A stretch of 64,000 nucleotides of DNA from Irpex lacteus (Eukaryota > Basidiomycota > Agaricomycetes > Polyporales > Irpicaceae), in NCBI GenBank assembly GCA_001986395.2, contig MQVO02000022.1, positions 186,001-250,000 of the forward strand, written 5' to 3'. The notes under the pieces are model-generated. The model was not told the DNA's origin. It saw nothing but the letters and a program-made list of their open reading frames with translations, and searched no databases. Below are positions 47,792 to 59,281 of the stretch, piece after piece (the stretch's first letter is position 1; each line of letters begins with the position of its first letter). A program made the translations under genes and the position numbers.

Positions 47792-50700
47792 CTATGAATC
47801 TTTGTTTTGTTCCTCTTCGACGTCAGAAGAATCGCGTTTTCCCACTCGCCTCTTCTTCTTGACGTCTCCTTCGTTAGCACCGTGACCAGGCTCATCAACT
47901 GTTCGTGCTCGTTTTCTTCCTCGGCGACCACTGCCCTTGACTTTCTTCGGCTGACCCTCCTCCTCACTGCTATCTCCCTCGCTCTCCGCAGAAGGTTTGT
48001 ACGCATGTGCATCTGGTTGAAGACGTCTACTTCTTCTGACACCAGCGCGTTTGGCTGGCTGATCAGCCTGCTTTCCTGAAGAGCTAGCAATAGAAGGAGC
48101 CGTACTAGGCGCCCTCCTGGCCCGCTTGGCTCTCGGCTTACTCTCTTCCTCGCTGTCTTCGACATCTGAGATAGACGTAGGCGTACCCCGCGTGCTTCGA
48201 CCCGCAGTATAATCGCTGCGCGCGACGGATGCAGACCTAGATCCGGCGATGGACGCACCACCACCTCTCCTGGAGCCCTTTGCTTTCTTGCGAGACGCGC
48301 CACGGCTCGAACCGATTCTTGCACTGATGGTACCAATGCCGGATAGTCGAGGGTTGATGCTTTCGTTGAGCTGGGTGTAGTTTTCCCCTTTCTGTGGCAT
48401 ATAGAAAACCTCGCGCTGGCGTATAAGATCGACTCCGACGAGCTGTCGCAAGAGACCAACCACGTAGGGATCGAGGTCTTCAACATCAGGGTCCAGGATA
48501 TCGTGGCTCATGACATCGCCGTGGTCTTTAATGTCCTCTTCCTTCATGAGTTCGTGATTCAACGAACATCCCGGTACAGCAAAGTAAAACCGTCTGTCGG
48601 TGTCCTCCTGCGGTAAGCTGACCTTGTGGAAACGACAATTGCGCCGAGTGGTAGGAGAGTTCGCGGGCATTGTAGGCGAGGTAGGGTTTTGAGCCGCAGG
48701 TTCGGAAGCGGGCTCTGGCGATTCCTGAGTGTCCTGAGTATCCTGGGTATCCTGAGTGCCCTGACCCTTCTGACTTTCCTGACTGTCGTGGCTCTCTTGA
48801 TTCTGCTGACTGGGTCCTGACTCGTCGCTGGTGCTTTCCTCTGGAACGGGTGACAGGGGAGGAGAAGGTGGAGCGGAAGAAACCGCTGGTGCTGGGACCG
48901 TAACAAGAACAGTTGGAGGGGCAGTTGGAGGGACACTCGGAGGGACACTCGGAGGGGTAGTCGGAGGAGCAAGGGGAAGAGCAGATGAGGCCTCAGGAAC
49001 AGCGGGCGCTGGATCCGAGGCGACAGCAGGTGGAGAAGGTGAGGGAACACGCGGAGGCACCGGTGGAGGAGCTGGTGGAGGTATGGGAGGGGCAAGAGTG
49101 GCCTGACGAATGAGAGTGGTCTGACGGTTGAGAATACGGGCATGAGTCATGGCAGCACCGTGAACATGCATGAGCGGGATAGAAGGAGCAGCTTGAAGTC
49201 CTTGCTGCTGCAAGATAGGCGATTCAATCGACGCTTCACTCGTAGAGGCGGATAGAACTGAAGATGCGCGAGAAGTACTGCCATCCTCTACTGGTTCAGA
49301 ATATTCCGAAGGCGGCGAGCTTGCTAGTTCGGGATCCTGAGCCTTTTGCTTTCCTTTGGCCTTCTCCGACTTAGCGTTTACGGCGTCCGGAGTGACCTCT
49401 TCCTCTACTTTGGTGGAACGTGACCGTGTAACGCGAATCACTGGCGCGGGTGAGGACCGCTTGCGCTTCTGAGAACGGAGAGGAATTTGTTCCTGTTCTT
49501 CGTCGTCTACTCTTGGAAGGGATTTTGACACTGGGGACGAAGCGTCTGGTTCCGAAGCCGTAGGTTCCGGTTCAGCATCTTTCCCATTACTTTCAGAGTC
49601 TCTGTCATAAAAAGGTGTTCAGTAGGTGATCTACGGTAAGAAAATAACACATACAGTGGAAGGTCTGGTTGGCTAAGATGCTTAGTTTCATCCTCTCCTC
49701 TCGGGGGCGCGTCGCCATTTACTTGAACCTCGGGAGCGACAGAAACAGCTCTAGGAGTACGCTCGCCACTGGCCTCCGGAGTAGGCGAAGAAACATCGAC
49801 TGTCACAACTTCCTCCGGCGCCTCGTAGTCGGGGTCTACATCGCCATCAGCATCTTCATCCAAATCAGCATCGTCGTCATCCTCCCCTTGGGGTGTCAAA
49901 GGCGCAGACCCTTGGGCTTCGTCGATTTGCGGAGGAGAGGTACTTTCTACAACTTCCGGAGAGCCTTGCTCGGACTCAAGTGCAACGCTAACATCGTCTT
50001 CACCCTTACTAGGTTCAGATTCGGGTTGCTCGGCCAGAGGAGAGGGAGCGATGTCGGCTGAAGATGCACCCTCCGGCACAGGGCTAGACGACTCGACAGG
50101 TGTCTCCAAAGGAGTCTCGTCGATAGCACCTTCAACGAGCTCGACGGGTTGTTGTTCATCAACGACGTCCTGCATAGTCGGCGACGGTGGATACGAACTG
50201 CCCTCGCTCATAGGCGTGAACAACCCGCTGACAGTCCGGTGGCCAGATATATGCTTCAACAGGTTGGGAGGGATCGCACTAGCTACCGTCAGGTTCGAAT
50301 TCGCGTTTTCATTCGCTGTGTCCCGGTCGCTTTCCTCGTCCTCTTCGGGAGTAGCGGCTTGGGAGAGTCGATGGGGCTGACGTGTATACTGGCAGGATCT
50401 GGGACGTCGGGGTCTGCGGATACGGGCATGGGTATACCTGGTTGGAGCATTACTTCTGGTGAGGAGATGCGTTCTACGAGGGGCGATTGTGGAGGGCTTG
50501 TGGGTTCAGTAGCGATAGAGTCATCCACAACAGCCCGCTCGCCGATTTGAGGAATTTCATCAACAACCTCCTGAGTCTGAACCGTGGGTGGAGGTTCAGC
50601 CCGGGACGGTGCCTCGCCCTCGACAGTCTAAGCAAACCACTTGAGCGATTTCAATCTGGTGAGAACATACACTTGACTTACTTCCATAGCATCGTCAGAC

Positions 50701-53700
50701 TTTACTAGTTCGACGATCCGAGAGCTTTCATCGACATCGACGATCTGAACCTCCTCAGATGATATTTCAGTCTAACAAAGCCGATTTAACAACTAACATC
50801 CTATGAGAATCAAAACTTAACTTACCTCCATGGCATCCTCAATCTTCACAGGGCTCCCCTGGCCATCGTTGGACACCTCGATAGCTGGTTTCTCGACTGC
50901 TGGAGTCTTGGGTAGTGTTCCAGACTCAACCGTCTAAAGAAGTTATTTGAGATTAAGAGACAAGTACCATGTGAGAACAGACAAACACATACCTCCACGG
51001 CATCATCAGTCCTAGTCTTCGCTGGTTCGACGACTTGTGGGGTGCTCTTCTGATTATCCTTCGATTCCTCGACAACAGCCGGGGTCTCAGACTCAGCACT
51101 TGCACCCAGAGAATCCTCCACATCCACAGGTACAGCTTGAGCGACATCGACGTACGGTGCCTCCTTCTCCTCAACATTGTCTTCTTGCCCTTTCCCCGCA
51201 TCTTCATCCCCCCCCTGTGCGGCGTCACCCTCACCAACTTCAACAACAGCCACTTCAACTTCCTCGTCCAAAACCTCAACGACCAACTCCGGTTCCTACA
51301 ATCACCAAACCGTCAGCTATCAACACTCCCCGCTCACTTCAATAAAAAGCGCATAACTTACCTCACTCCGCCTGCCCTCCGTCCCGACCTCTTCAACCTC
51401 CACACCAACCTCAACCTCAACATCCACACATCCGACTTCACCCGTCACGCTAGTAACGTCGAGGGACACTCCTCTCTGTGACCGCGCCGGTGCGTCTCCA
51501 CGTTCAGAGGGCTCTGAGACAGTGTACCCTAGACCGAAGTCGTAGCTCGGATCGGGAGTTTGTTCACCGACGAATTGCTGTTCTAGGGCTTCGAGAGCTT
51601 CTGCTGATAACTCTTGCTCTCGCTCGGACGGTCCCGCTAACGAGTTGGAGGAGTCGGGAATAGGATTGAGAGTAGCATTGTGGAGGGAAGGAGGACCAAA
51701 AGCCCCTGCCCCTGCCAGTGCGACGAGTTTCTCCAAGAAATCGGGTACGTCGATCCCCACCACATCTTCCTCTCCTTCTTGTCCCACTATTCCTGCACCT
51801 GCACCCTCTCCTGCACCTTGACTTTGTTCATCGTCAGGTAAATCACCAAACCCAACACTAGGAGTCCTGAGAGGCTCAAAGCCCTCCTCATCCCCCTCTC
51901 CACTCTCGCCCTCCACAAATGGTCCGTGGTTAGCGATGTCCAAAATCTCAGCCTCGTTTCCATCGGGCGGGTACATAACTTCTACGTCGGGTTCGAGAGC
52001 GTCGGGGTGCGACTGGAGGAAGGTGTCGATTTCGAATGATTCTATAGAGAATAGAGGTTTGTAAGTGAATGAGAGAGGGAGTGGGAGGAGAAAGAAGGGA
52101 AATGCGTACCGGGATTAGAGTTGGGATTAGAGTTAGAAATGGTGAATACATCGTTAAAGTCGTCGGAAGGACCTCCTGCAACTTCCGGAGAGCCGTTCTC
52201 TACGAGCTCATTCTCGGCGTCCGCCACCGATTCGTCCTCCTCCTCTCCGCCCTGCTCTCCACGTCCATCTTCACCCTCCCCTTCATCATCACTAATCTCA
52301 ACAACCTCTTCCACCGCTGCTATCCCCACGCCAGGTGATTTTGACTTCCCAGGACTAGCACTGACAGCCCGTCCCTTAAACGCAGGCGGCCAGTTCCAGT
52401 CTACATGTCCGCTCGGGGACACCTGAGTCGGGGAGGAGGAGCGGTCGTGTGGTATGAGGTGATCAGGGGCGTGAGTGTGTGAGTGAGTAGGGGTGTGGGT
52501 GTCGTCCTCCACTTCGTCCTCGTCTTCGGTCTCGGGCAGGTGTTGGGTGGAAGTGTCTTCTGTAGGCATAGAGAACACTGGAGGCTCCTCTCCCTCTGCC
52601 TCCTCATCCTCTTCACCTTCCTCGTCGTCGTCATCCTCATCATCAACCAGCTCAATCACTTCAGGTTCCTTCCCCTTCAGTGACGCAGTCGCTTGCGGAC
52701 TACCCAACCTCGCCTCTCTAGGACTACCCAACCTCGGCGTAAGATTATCAGGCGTATGAGACGAAAAGTACTCCTGCGGCCGATCCCCACCCGCATAAAA
52801 GTCTTCAGCGTACGACCGCGGGCCGGCCCATTTGTCGGGGAGCTCGATGGGCGGGAGGGGTGCCCCTACCGGAGGAAATTCTTCGTCGTCTTGAATAACA
52901 AGGGCTATTAGTTAGAGTTGTACTAGATAGGAGTAGGAGCAGACTGACCTTCCTCCTCTACCTCTTCCTCTTCCTCTTCTCCTTCACCCTCTTCTCCCGT
53001 ATCCTCCTCATCCATGCCACTCAAGTGCGAGGCCTCAGCAAACGTCTCAACGTCCCCGCCGGCGTAATAGTCCTCGGCGTACTGACGAGGGCCGGACCAT
53101 ACGTCTGGGAGCTCGATGGGTGGCTCGTCGTCTTGTGGGGGTGATGAGGGGAGGAATCCTATGGAAGTGAAGTGAGATATAGGGAAAAGGAAGGGAGGGG
53201 CGTAAGAGCGCACCGTTTGAGTTTAACTCGTCTTCGTCTTCATCATCGTGTTCTAGTAGATTGTCGTCTGCTTCCTCTTCCGCTTCATCATCGTCTTCTT
53301 CATCGTCTTCTTCGTAAACATTGCGGTCATGATGCCCATTCACGCGCTCCTGAGGCCCGTCCTCCTCGTCACTAGACAATATCTCAATAGGATCGTCCGC
53401 GTTATTCTCAAACGGTTGCTCTTCTACTTCCTCCTCCTCTTCTTCCTCTTCATCACTGTATTCCTCTCCATGGACATCATATCCATATCCGAATTGCTTC
53501 GGGTCAAAGCTCTCCCCCTCTTCCTCGTCGCTCTCCTCGTCAAGCCCCTGCAAAATCGACGCCTCCACCTCAAACTCATCCTCATCTTCCTCACTCACAG
53601 CCCTCTGCTTCCCCTTCGCCTTTGCCGCCTTCCTCGCCTTGATCTCAGCGAACGAATCCTCTGCCACCGAGTCGTCAAAGTCATTTCCACCAGCAAAGTG

Positions 53701-53934
53701 CGCTAACGAAGCAGGTATTATCTGCACGGCTGATTTCGCGGCGGACGGGGGAGGTGGAGGAGGTTCCTGGCCCAGAGCACGTTTGAGCACGGTAGTGATA
53801 TCGCCTATCCATGCGTCGAACTCTCCTTGGGGGAACTTGTCGTATGGGTTGTGGATCGGTGCCCTCGAGCGAGCCGAGGACGGTGTCGAGTTCGGTGCTG
53901 CGGGAAAAGGAGAATTAGGCGAGGCAGCTTTCAT
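47792..53934 (-). CDS. Giant acidic, mostly disordered protein of unknown function
   Basis: About twelve exons encode about 1,800 residues. The ATG at 53934 (MKAASPNSPFPAAP) is the first true ATG of the frame; an upstream TTG extends it by three codons and is not used. Near the N-terminus, HNPYDKFPQGEFDAWIGDIT may form a short fold. Most of the rest is Glu/Asp/Ser/Pro-rich. A 24-residue motif starting PPIELPD occurs twice (about 53122-53050 and 52857-52784). Small phase-0 exons ending in DA(M/V)E occur at 51295-50682. A Pro-rich segment and TQD repeats precede the only clearly globular part, about 48670-48360, with CRFHKVSLPQEDTDRRFYFA and DPYVVGLLRQLVGVDLIRQR. The C-terminus is Lys/Arg/Ser-rich with RRSRR and KKKRR nuclear signals. 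A frame change at about 50370-50450 is explained by a 77-nt GTAATG to CGTCAG intron. I infer a nuclear scaffold or chromatin-linked role; no named family was recognised. Confidence 0.75.
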
Positions 53935-54252
53935 GGCAGCCAATCTTCCACTTTTTTCGAATGTTTATTCAAGCGGAAATGTTGAGAGTTCAGAGATTTG
54001 GTGTGGCCATGGACTGCTTATTGTCGCGAATCAAGCCGCGGTCACGCGCGACTGCCACAAATGGGTGTGACTGTGTCACGTGGGGTGTGACGCGTGGCAA
54101 ATGCGGTCTTGGGCGGCCGTCACGGTGGCGGGGCTCGCCCGGCCGCGCACGACGAGCAAGCCTATTCGTCAACGGCCTCAACGCACGCGAACTTCCGCAG
54201 AGAGGTCACAATAATCTCAGGCTAGTAGCTCTACCCAGGTGGACACCCCCTC
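53935..54252. promoter_or_regulatory. Compact divergent promoter, giant acidic gene / REX2
   Basis: Only 318 bp lie between the two start codons, so promoter elements must be shared or closely packed. Seen here are an E-box-like CACGTG at 54077-54082 and an MCB-type ACGCGT at 54090-54095, in a G+C-rich core. ACGCGT is the site of MBF in fungal G1/S genes. These are motif matches without other support. Confidence 0.5.
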
Positions 54253-55521
54253 ATGCTGAGGGCAAGTCTCAGGGTCTTCGGTTCTCGTCCTCTGCCTTCA
54301 CTTTCACAGCGTTCCTACAAGCATACAACATCTCCCAAATTCAAATTGATATCGCGAACCACTGGTACCGCCAGGATGCATTCAACAGAAACACAGAAAC
54401 AGCCGTTGGACTTCAACGCAGGGCCGCTCGTGTGGGTGGACTGTGAGATGACGGGGCTGAACCCGAAGAAGGATAAGATTATTGAGATCGCGGTGCGTTT
54501 CCCGTCGCACTATACTTGAGAGTTGTTTCAGCTGATGTTTAATGTAACTGTTGGGAAAGTAGGTTCTGATTACGAACGGCAATCTGGAGCTCGTTGACGA
54601 GGGGATACAGTTTGTGATACACACTGACAAAGAGGTACTTGATGGGTAAGTATACATCAAGCTTTCAGGTCCCATTGACCGCTAATCCCCTTCACCTCTA
54701 GAATGGACGAATGGTGCACAAACCAACACGGCAAAGTAAGCTTACTCTATTCTATATCGCCTCCCCGCTCAACTTACACCTATACCCTCTCTTCTCACAG
54801 ACAGGCCTCACCCAAGCCTGCCTCACCTCCCCACACTCCACCCAATACGTCTCCGCCGCCGTCCTACAATACATCAAGAAATGGATACCCGACCAGCGCG
54901 TGGGCGTGTTGGCGGGGAGCTCGGTCCACGCCGATAGGAGCTTTTTGGTGGAGGAGATGCCGGAGGTTGTTGAGTGGTTGCATTATCGGTGAGTGAGGTT
55001 TCATTGTGGGCTAGGTGAGAGTTGGAAGGGAGCTGATGAGTGGGGTTTTAAGGATAGTTGGTATGTATCCTGTCAGTGAATATGATGCACACGTGGAACT
55101 GACGAAGCCGTCTTCGACTAGATGTATCCTCGATAAAAGTACGCCCTTTCCTCGCCCCACCCTGCCTTTTTGACTCATCCCAAAAATTAACTTTCCGTTA
55201 CTTGCCAGGAACTCTGCAGAAGATGGTTCCCAACACGCATCCAACCTCGTCCAGAAAACTTCGAAGTCAGCCACAGGTAAGTCTTAATCATCGTCTCCCT
55301 CACCTTATCATTAACGCTAATTTGGTCCGTCGATTAGGGCGTTGGACGACATCCGCGGGTCCATACGAGGTATGCCATCACCCGAGTCGAGCGGAAGAAA
55401 GTAGTGCTGACGAGGTGTTGTAGAACTGGAATGGTATCGCAAGAATATCTTCGTGTCTCCTGACAGCCCGGTCCCGAGCTCGACGACGACGGAGACCTCA
55501 GATTCGTCGATGGAGCTCTAG
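54253..55521 (+). CDS. REX2: Oligoribonuclease, mitochondrial 3'-5' exonuclease
   Basis: Nine exons (54253-54492, 54563-54645, 54702-54735, 54801-54988, 55053-55060, 55122-55138, 55209-55276, 55338-55369, 55424-55521) give exactly 255 residues. The DEDDh motifs are all present: LVWVDCEMTGLNPKKDKIIE (first Asp and Glu), SSVHADRSFLVEEMP (second Asp) and VSHRALDDIRGSIRELEWY (His and last Asp). The enzyme degrades RNA oligomers of a few nucleotides to mononucleotides. The leader of about 40 residues is Arg/Ser-rich without acids and fits a mitochondrial presequence; an inner Met (MHSTETQKQPLD) could give a cytosolic form. Exon 5 is 8 nt and exon 6 is 17 nt; both are required for the conserved LHYRIVDVSSIKELCRRW. 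The terminal exons and 3' flank are repeated downstream in decayed form. Confidence 0.95.
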
Positions 55522-56089
55522 GGTGTGGTGCAGTTTTACTGCTACATAGGGCTACCCGACGTCATATCAGAAAGCAAAACTGGACGAGCTGGACGAGATA
55601 CCGCGCACGGTTTTGGTGGTGTTTTGTCGGCTCGGAGTACAATCTTGACAATGGTTGTACTGGTTCCCAACTCACACCATGATGGTCACCCATTTGCCAG
55701 TGCGACCGCCATGACGATCAGTCATCTACCACTGGTCACTCCTGACGATCCCGTATTTTGTTGGTGTAAACGGGGCTGTCAATACATTTCATGCATATAT
55801 CCATCCATCCATCTTGCGGCTCGTACACACTGATATCTACTTAGATACACTTCTTAACAGGATAGGTATGTTTTGCTGCGTTAGGTTTTCCATGCAATCA
55901 ACTGACATAGATCGACAGGTTAACGAGATACAGACTATTCACGAAATTACTCGCCAGAAGCCTCAGGCCTCATCGAGGAGATATCCGAGTGGTCTACTAT
56001 TTACACTCTTTCTAATGACGTGCCAAGCCTTACGATGCACTCAGAGCTCACTGGCACTCAATCCAAATAGCCGCGTCATGATCCTCAGG
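55522..56089 (+). repeat. Repeat unit 1: REX2 3' flank
   Basis: DNA directly after the REX2 stop. It contains motif B (TGGTTCCCAACTCACAC, 55661-55677) and an intron-like motif A (GTATGT at 55866 to CGACAG at 55918). Both recur downstream in units 2 and 3. This unit with the REX2 last exons is the reference copy of the tandem array. The + strand frame 55525-55833 is open over part of it but starts nowhere convincing. Confidence 0.6.
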
Positions 56090-56765
56090 AACAGGATCCA
56101 CGTCGTGGATGGTCCCTCGTTGCGAGGTCAGCGCTAGCCTTGGCTAAAAGATCATGAACCTACGTAGCCATGGTTGATCCCCACCAGCATTCTCGATTGA
56201 TTGGCATCGACGCTGACGTCCTCAACAGAGCCCCGTATGGCATTCGTAGCTCTAAGAGGTAAGCCATCGCCCCTTGTCTCTTTCTTTCCGCGTGTTTACT
56301 AGCGTCGTGCCGTCCTTCTCATGGAACTCTCTCCTAACAGCCCGACGACCCCGACTCCGCTCCCGTCGGTTCAGAGAGTCGCAGAGCGATATTATCCAAG
56401 TCGGGAGAACGTTACCCGACATTTATTCAACGCGGGACGAGATACCATATGGCACAGTGGTGAAACCGTGGACCTCATCCACTGGATATCCAGTGACGTG
56501 TCGGACGTTTCTGCGTGGTCGAGTGCAGCCTCGATGACGGCCGTGCTGGTTCCAAACTCACACGGTCATTCAGCTGACACCATAATGAATGGTTCCTTGA
56601 CCGTTGCCATGCTTCAAGTTGTGGGTCTGACCGGAACTGTCGACAAATTTTATTATTCCAGCGGGCAACATCGAGCGAGAGACGCCAAATTTTCTTCTTG
56701 CTAGAATAGGTATGTTTCGCTCTGTTCAAGTTCCAATCCATTGACATACTAGATCGACAGGTGAT
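56090..56765 (+). pseudogene. Repeat unit 2: decayed copy of REX2 3' exons and flank
   Basis: Unit 2 carries, in order, a sequence matching the REX2 exon region upstream of the last intron (56229-56258, encoding RAPYGIRSSKR where REX2 has RALDDIRGSIR), a retained GTAAGC donor at 56259, CTCTCCTAACAGCCCG matching the REX2 end, motif B at 56547-56563, and motif A at 56710-56760. The order and spacing match unit 1. The catalytic Asp pair of the REX2 motif is lost, so it is a relic, not a gene. Confidence 0.6.
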
Positions 56766-56879
56766 TATACGCCAGCATCATGAACCAAGATAGTGCGTCA
56801 GCCGCCCACATGAATCCTCGGTTAAGGTAAGGCCCTAAGCTAGCGAGCTACAGACTGCGTCATTATTTTTAATTAAAGG

Positions 56880-57575
56880 AACAGGACAGCCATCGTAGAT
56901 GGTTTCCTGGCGCGAAGTCGACCTTGGATCAAATGTTATGAACGTACGTAGCCATGGGTAATCCCCACCAGAATTCTCGACGATTATTGACATTGAAGCG
57001 GGCCTGTTCGTCAATAGGGCCGTATATGGCGTTCATAACTCTATAAGAGGTAAGCTATAGTCCCTCACCTCTTGCCACGTGTTCACGAGCATCGTGTTGC
57101 TCTTCTCATAGAGCTCTCTCTCTCTAGAGAGCCCGACGACCCCGACTCCGCCTCCCTCGCTCTAGATTGCGGTAGAGTCCCTCTATTATGGCTAGCCGGA
57201 CGCCACCCAAAATTGATTCAATACCGAAAGATGCCATATCATACAATGAGGCGCCGTAACCTCCTTCACTGCTGCCTAATGTCACCTCGGCCATTTTTGT
57301 GCGGTCGAGTGCAGCCTCGACGACGGCCGTACCGCCTTCCAACTCACACGGTCATACAGCTGACGCCTCAGTGAATGGTTACATTGGACCGTCCCCATGC
57401 TCGTGTGCTTGACCGGAACTGTCAACAAAATTATGTCCACCTTCCGGCTGGAAGCATCGCAACCAGACGCCAGAGGCTAAGCCTATAGACCTATTTGAGG
57501 AACGCCTTCTTAGATAAATAGGTGCATTCTCCTCTATTCAGCTGTTCAATTCAACTGACATCGACCGACAGGTGA
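56880..57575 (+). pseudogene. Repeat unit 3: second decayed copy of the REX2 tail
   Basis: Unit 3 has the same order: 57017-57049 (RAVYGVHNSIR against RALDDIRGSIR) followed by a GTAAGC donor at 57050, the GAGCCCGACGACCCCGAC segment, motif B at 57335-57349, and motif A at 57522-57571. It matches unit 2 more closely than unit 1 (for example GAGTGCAGCCTCGA in both), so the duplication of unit 2 to 3 is probably the younger event. Confidence 0.6.
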
Positions 57576-59281
57576 TTATACGCCAGCATTATGAACCAGG
57601 CCATTGCGTCAGCCGTCAACTTTCCGAGAAATGATCCGCCCTTCTGTACACATATGTTCTAAACGCGAAGTAGTCCGATGGCGAGAGCATACTCCAGCAC
57701 ATCTCTAAAGCCTTCTCGACCGTTCTCTGACCACAGTGCTTATTTCTCGTAGACGTCCGTTTTGGCACTGACGTACTCTGTGGACTACGTCTTGCAAAAA
57801 ACAAATTCACATTGGCCATCAAGTAGCCCAGTGTGGGGAACGATTATCCGACGCCGAAGATTGTCCACAGCAAACTCAATGGGGGGTTCACATTAGACAC
57901 TGACCATACGTTCACCAGGAAGGCAAGGGCTCGAACATGATAACGTCGATGATAGCGGGGTATGCCAATCACTTGCAAGCTACCGACGTCAGGAGGAACA
58001 GTCTATTCACAAGAAATACAGTCATCCCGAACATTATCCAGCGAAGATGCATGTGTCTGGGGTAAGATGCCCACCCCGCTTGACGTCAGCTCTACCTCCA
58101 CATACGTGAGCACACGAGCGGGGATACAGGGTTGAATAGAGTCAGTCCCGTCTCCGGTCGATCTTCCGAAAAGGTGAAGTCATTGAATGTCGACTTGCCT
58201 CGCAAATAGTCGTATCTGATTATTAGCCGTAGATTAACCGTTTGAAAGCGGAACCTGGGGCAGAGTACGCGAAGGCGGGAATGAAGTGCGTTCAGTGAAT
58301 GCGATACCGACCCTCGACACGGGCACCAGCCGGTTATCACTGTTACGGGTTAAATTGTAGCTCGATGTCCCTCGAGAATTCATACTGATAGAACTGTATT
58401 CCAGGACCATCCTGAGAGGGCGACCGACAATCGTGAGTAGTTGCTCGCGATACATCTTTTCGTCTGTTCGAACTGATACTTTGCAGCGGACAGTCGGCGC
58501 AAACGCTAATAACGGCTGCTAAAAATACCGGTGTGCGCTTGCTGCGTCTGGTCCAGATTGCCCACAGCACAGACTTACGCCTTCATGTCTAAGTTATGCA
58601 GATTCCGCCAAAGAATAGAACACGCACGATACCGTCGTTGCAGTACCTCCTGCGTTTCATAACGGAGAGCGTGTAAGGCACACAGTATGGTGTTGTTACC
58701 CACGTTTTCATTCCAGCAGGCCAACCAATAGGGAACGCACCATTTCCTCTTCTGGTCCGCAGTGCGCTTTATCAAGATCTCAGATCCAGTGCGCACCGTC
58801 CGAATGCAGATAATACAGCTGATAGTTTGTCTCATCTTACAGCCGTTCACACGCCCTTCACACCATGCACTTTCTATTCATTCCCAGGCGGTAACACGAC
58901 GCACTGGAGCCCGATAAGCTGTGAGAACGACGCATTGATCCACCACGACGGTTCCTCCTGAGCATCGACCGCTCATCTGCTCCGCTTGGTTGCAGAAGCA
59001 CGGCACCCATCCCTCAACCGGTTCCCCGGATAATGTGTTCGCAGTCTTTTCGGCTGGATTCCGCTCATAAAAAGACTCTCGGGTTTATCTTGGAAAGATG
59101 ACCATCCTCCGCACCGTGGATCTAAGTCCCGTCCAGCACATTCGAGCCTCCAAGTTCCCTGGATTTATCTCCCTGTCCTTCCCCACATCCGTTTAGCATC
59201 TCAACCCCGTGGTGGTCACGACCTTTCAAGCTTTAACGTAGACTCGCAGTCTCGTTATCCCGTCAACCTTCCCTTCGCATT
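57576..59281. other. Intergenic between the REX2 repeat array and the TmpA-like gene
   Basis: No gene is recognised. Minus-strand frames at 58092-58570 and 58575-58850 overlap one another in different frames and show no domain. The last 300 bases before 59282 are C/T-rich and are probably the promoter and leader of the TmpA-like gene. Confidence 0.45.

Noticed and set aside
47668..48486. 272-codon minus-strand frame
   Set aside because: It overlaps the globular and C-terminal part of the giant acidic protein in a different frame on the same strand; a shadow of biased codon use.
50362..50393. A 32-nt intron to explain the frame change in the giant gene
   Set aside because: Too short for splicing; a 77-nt GTAATG to CGTCAG intron ending at the same junction region gives a continuous frame.
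53935..53943. Upstream TTG start of the giant acidic protein
   Set aside because: TTG is not a credible nuclear start codon in fungi when an ATG follows three codons later.
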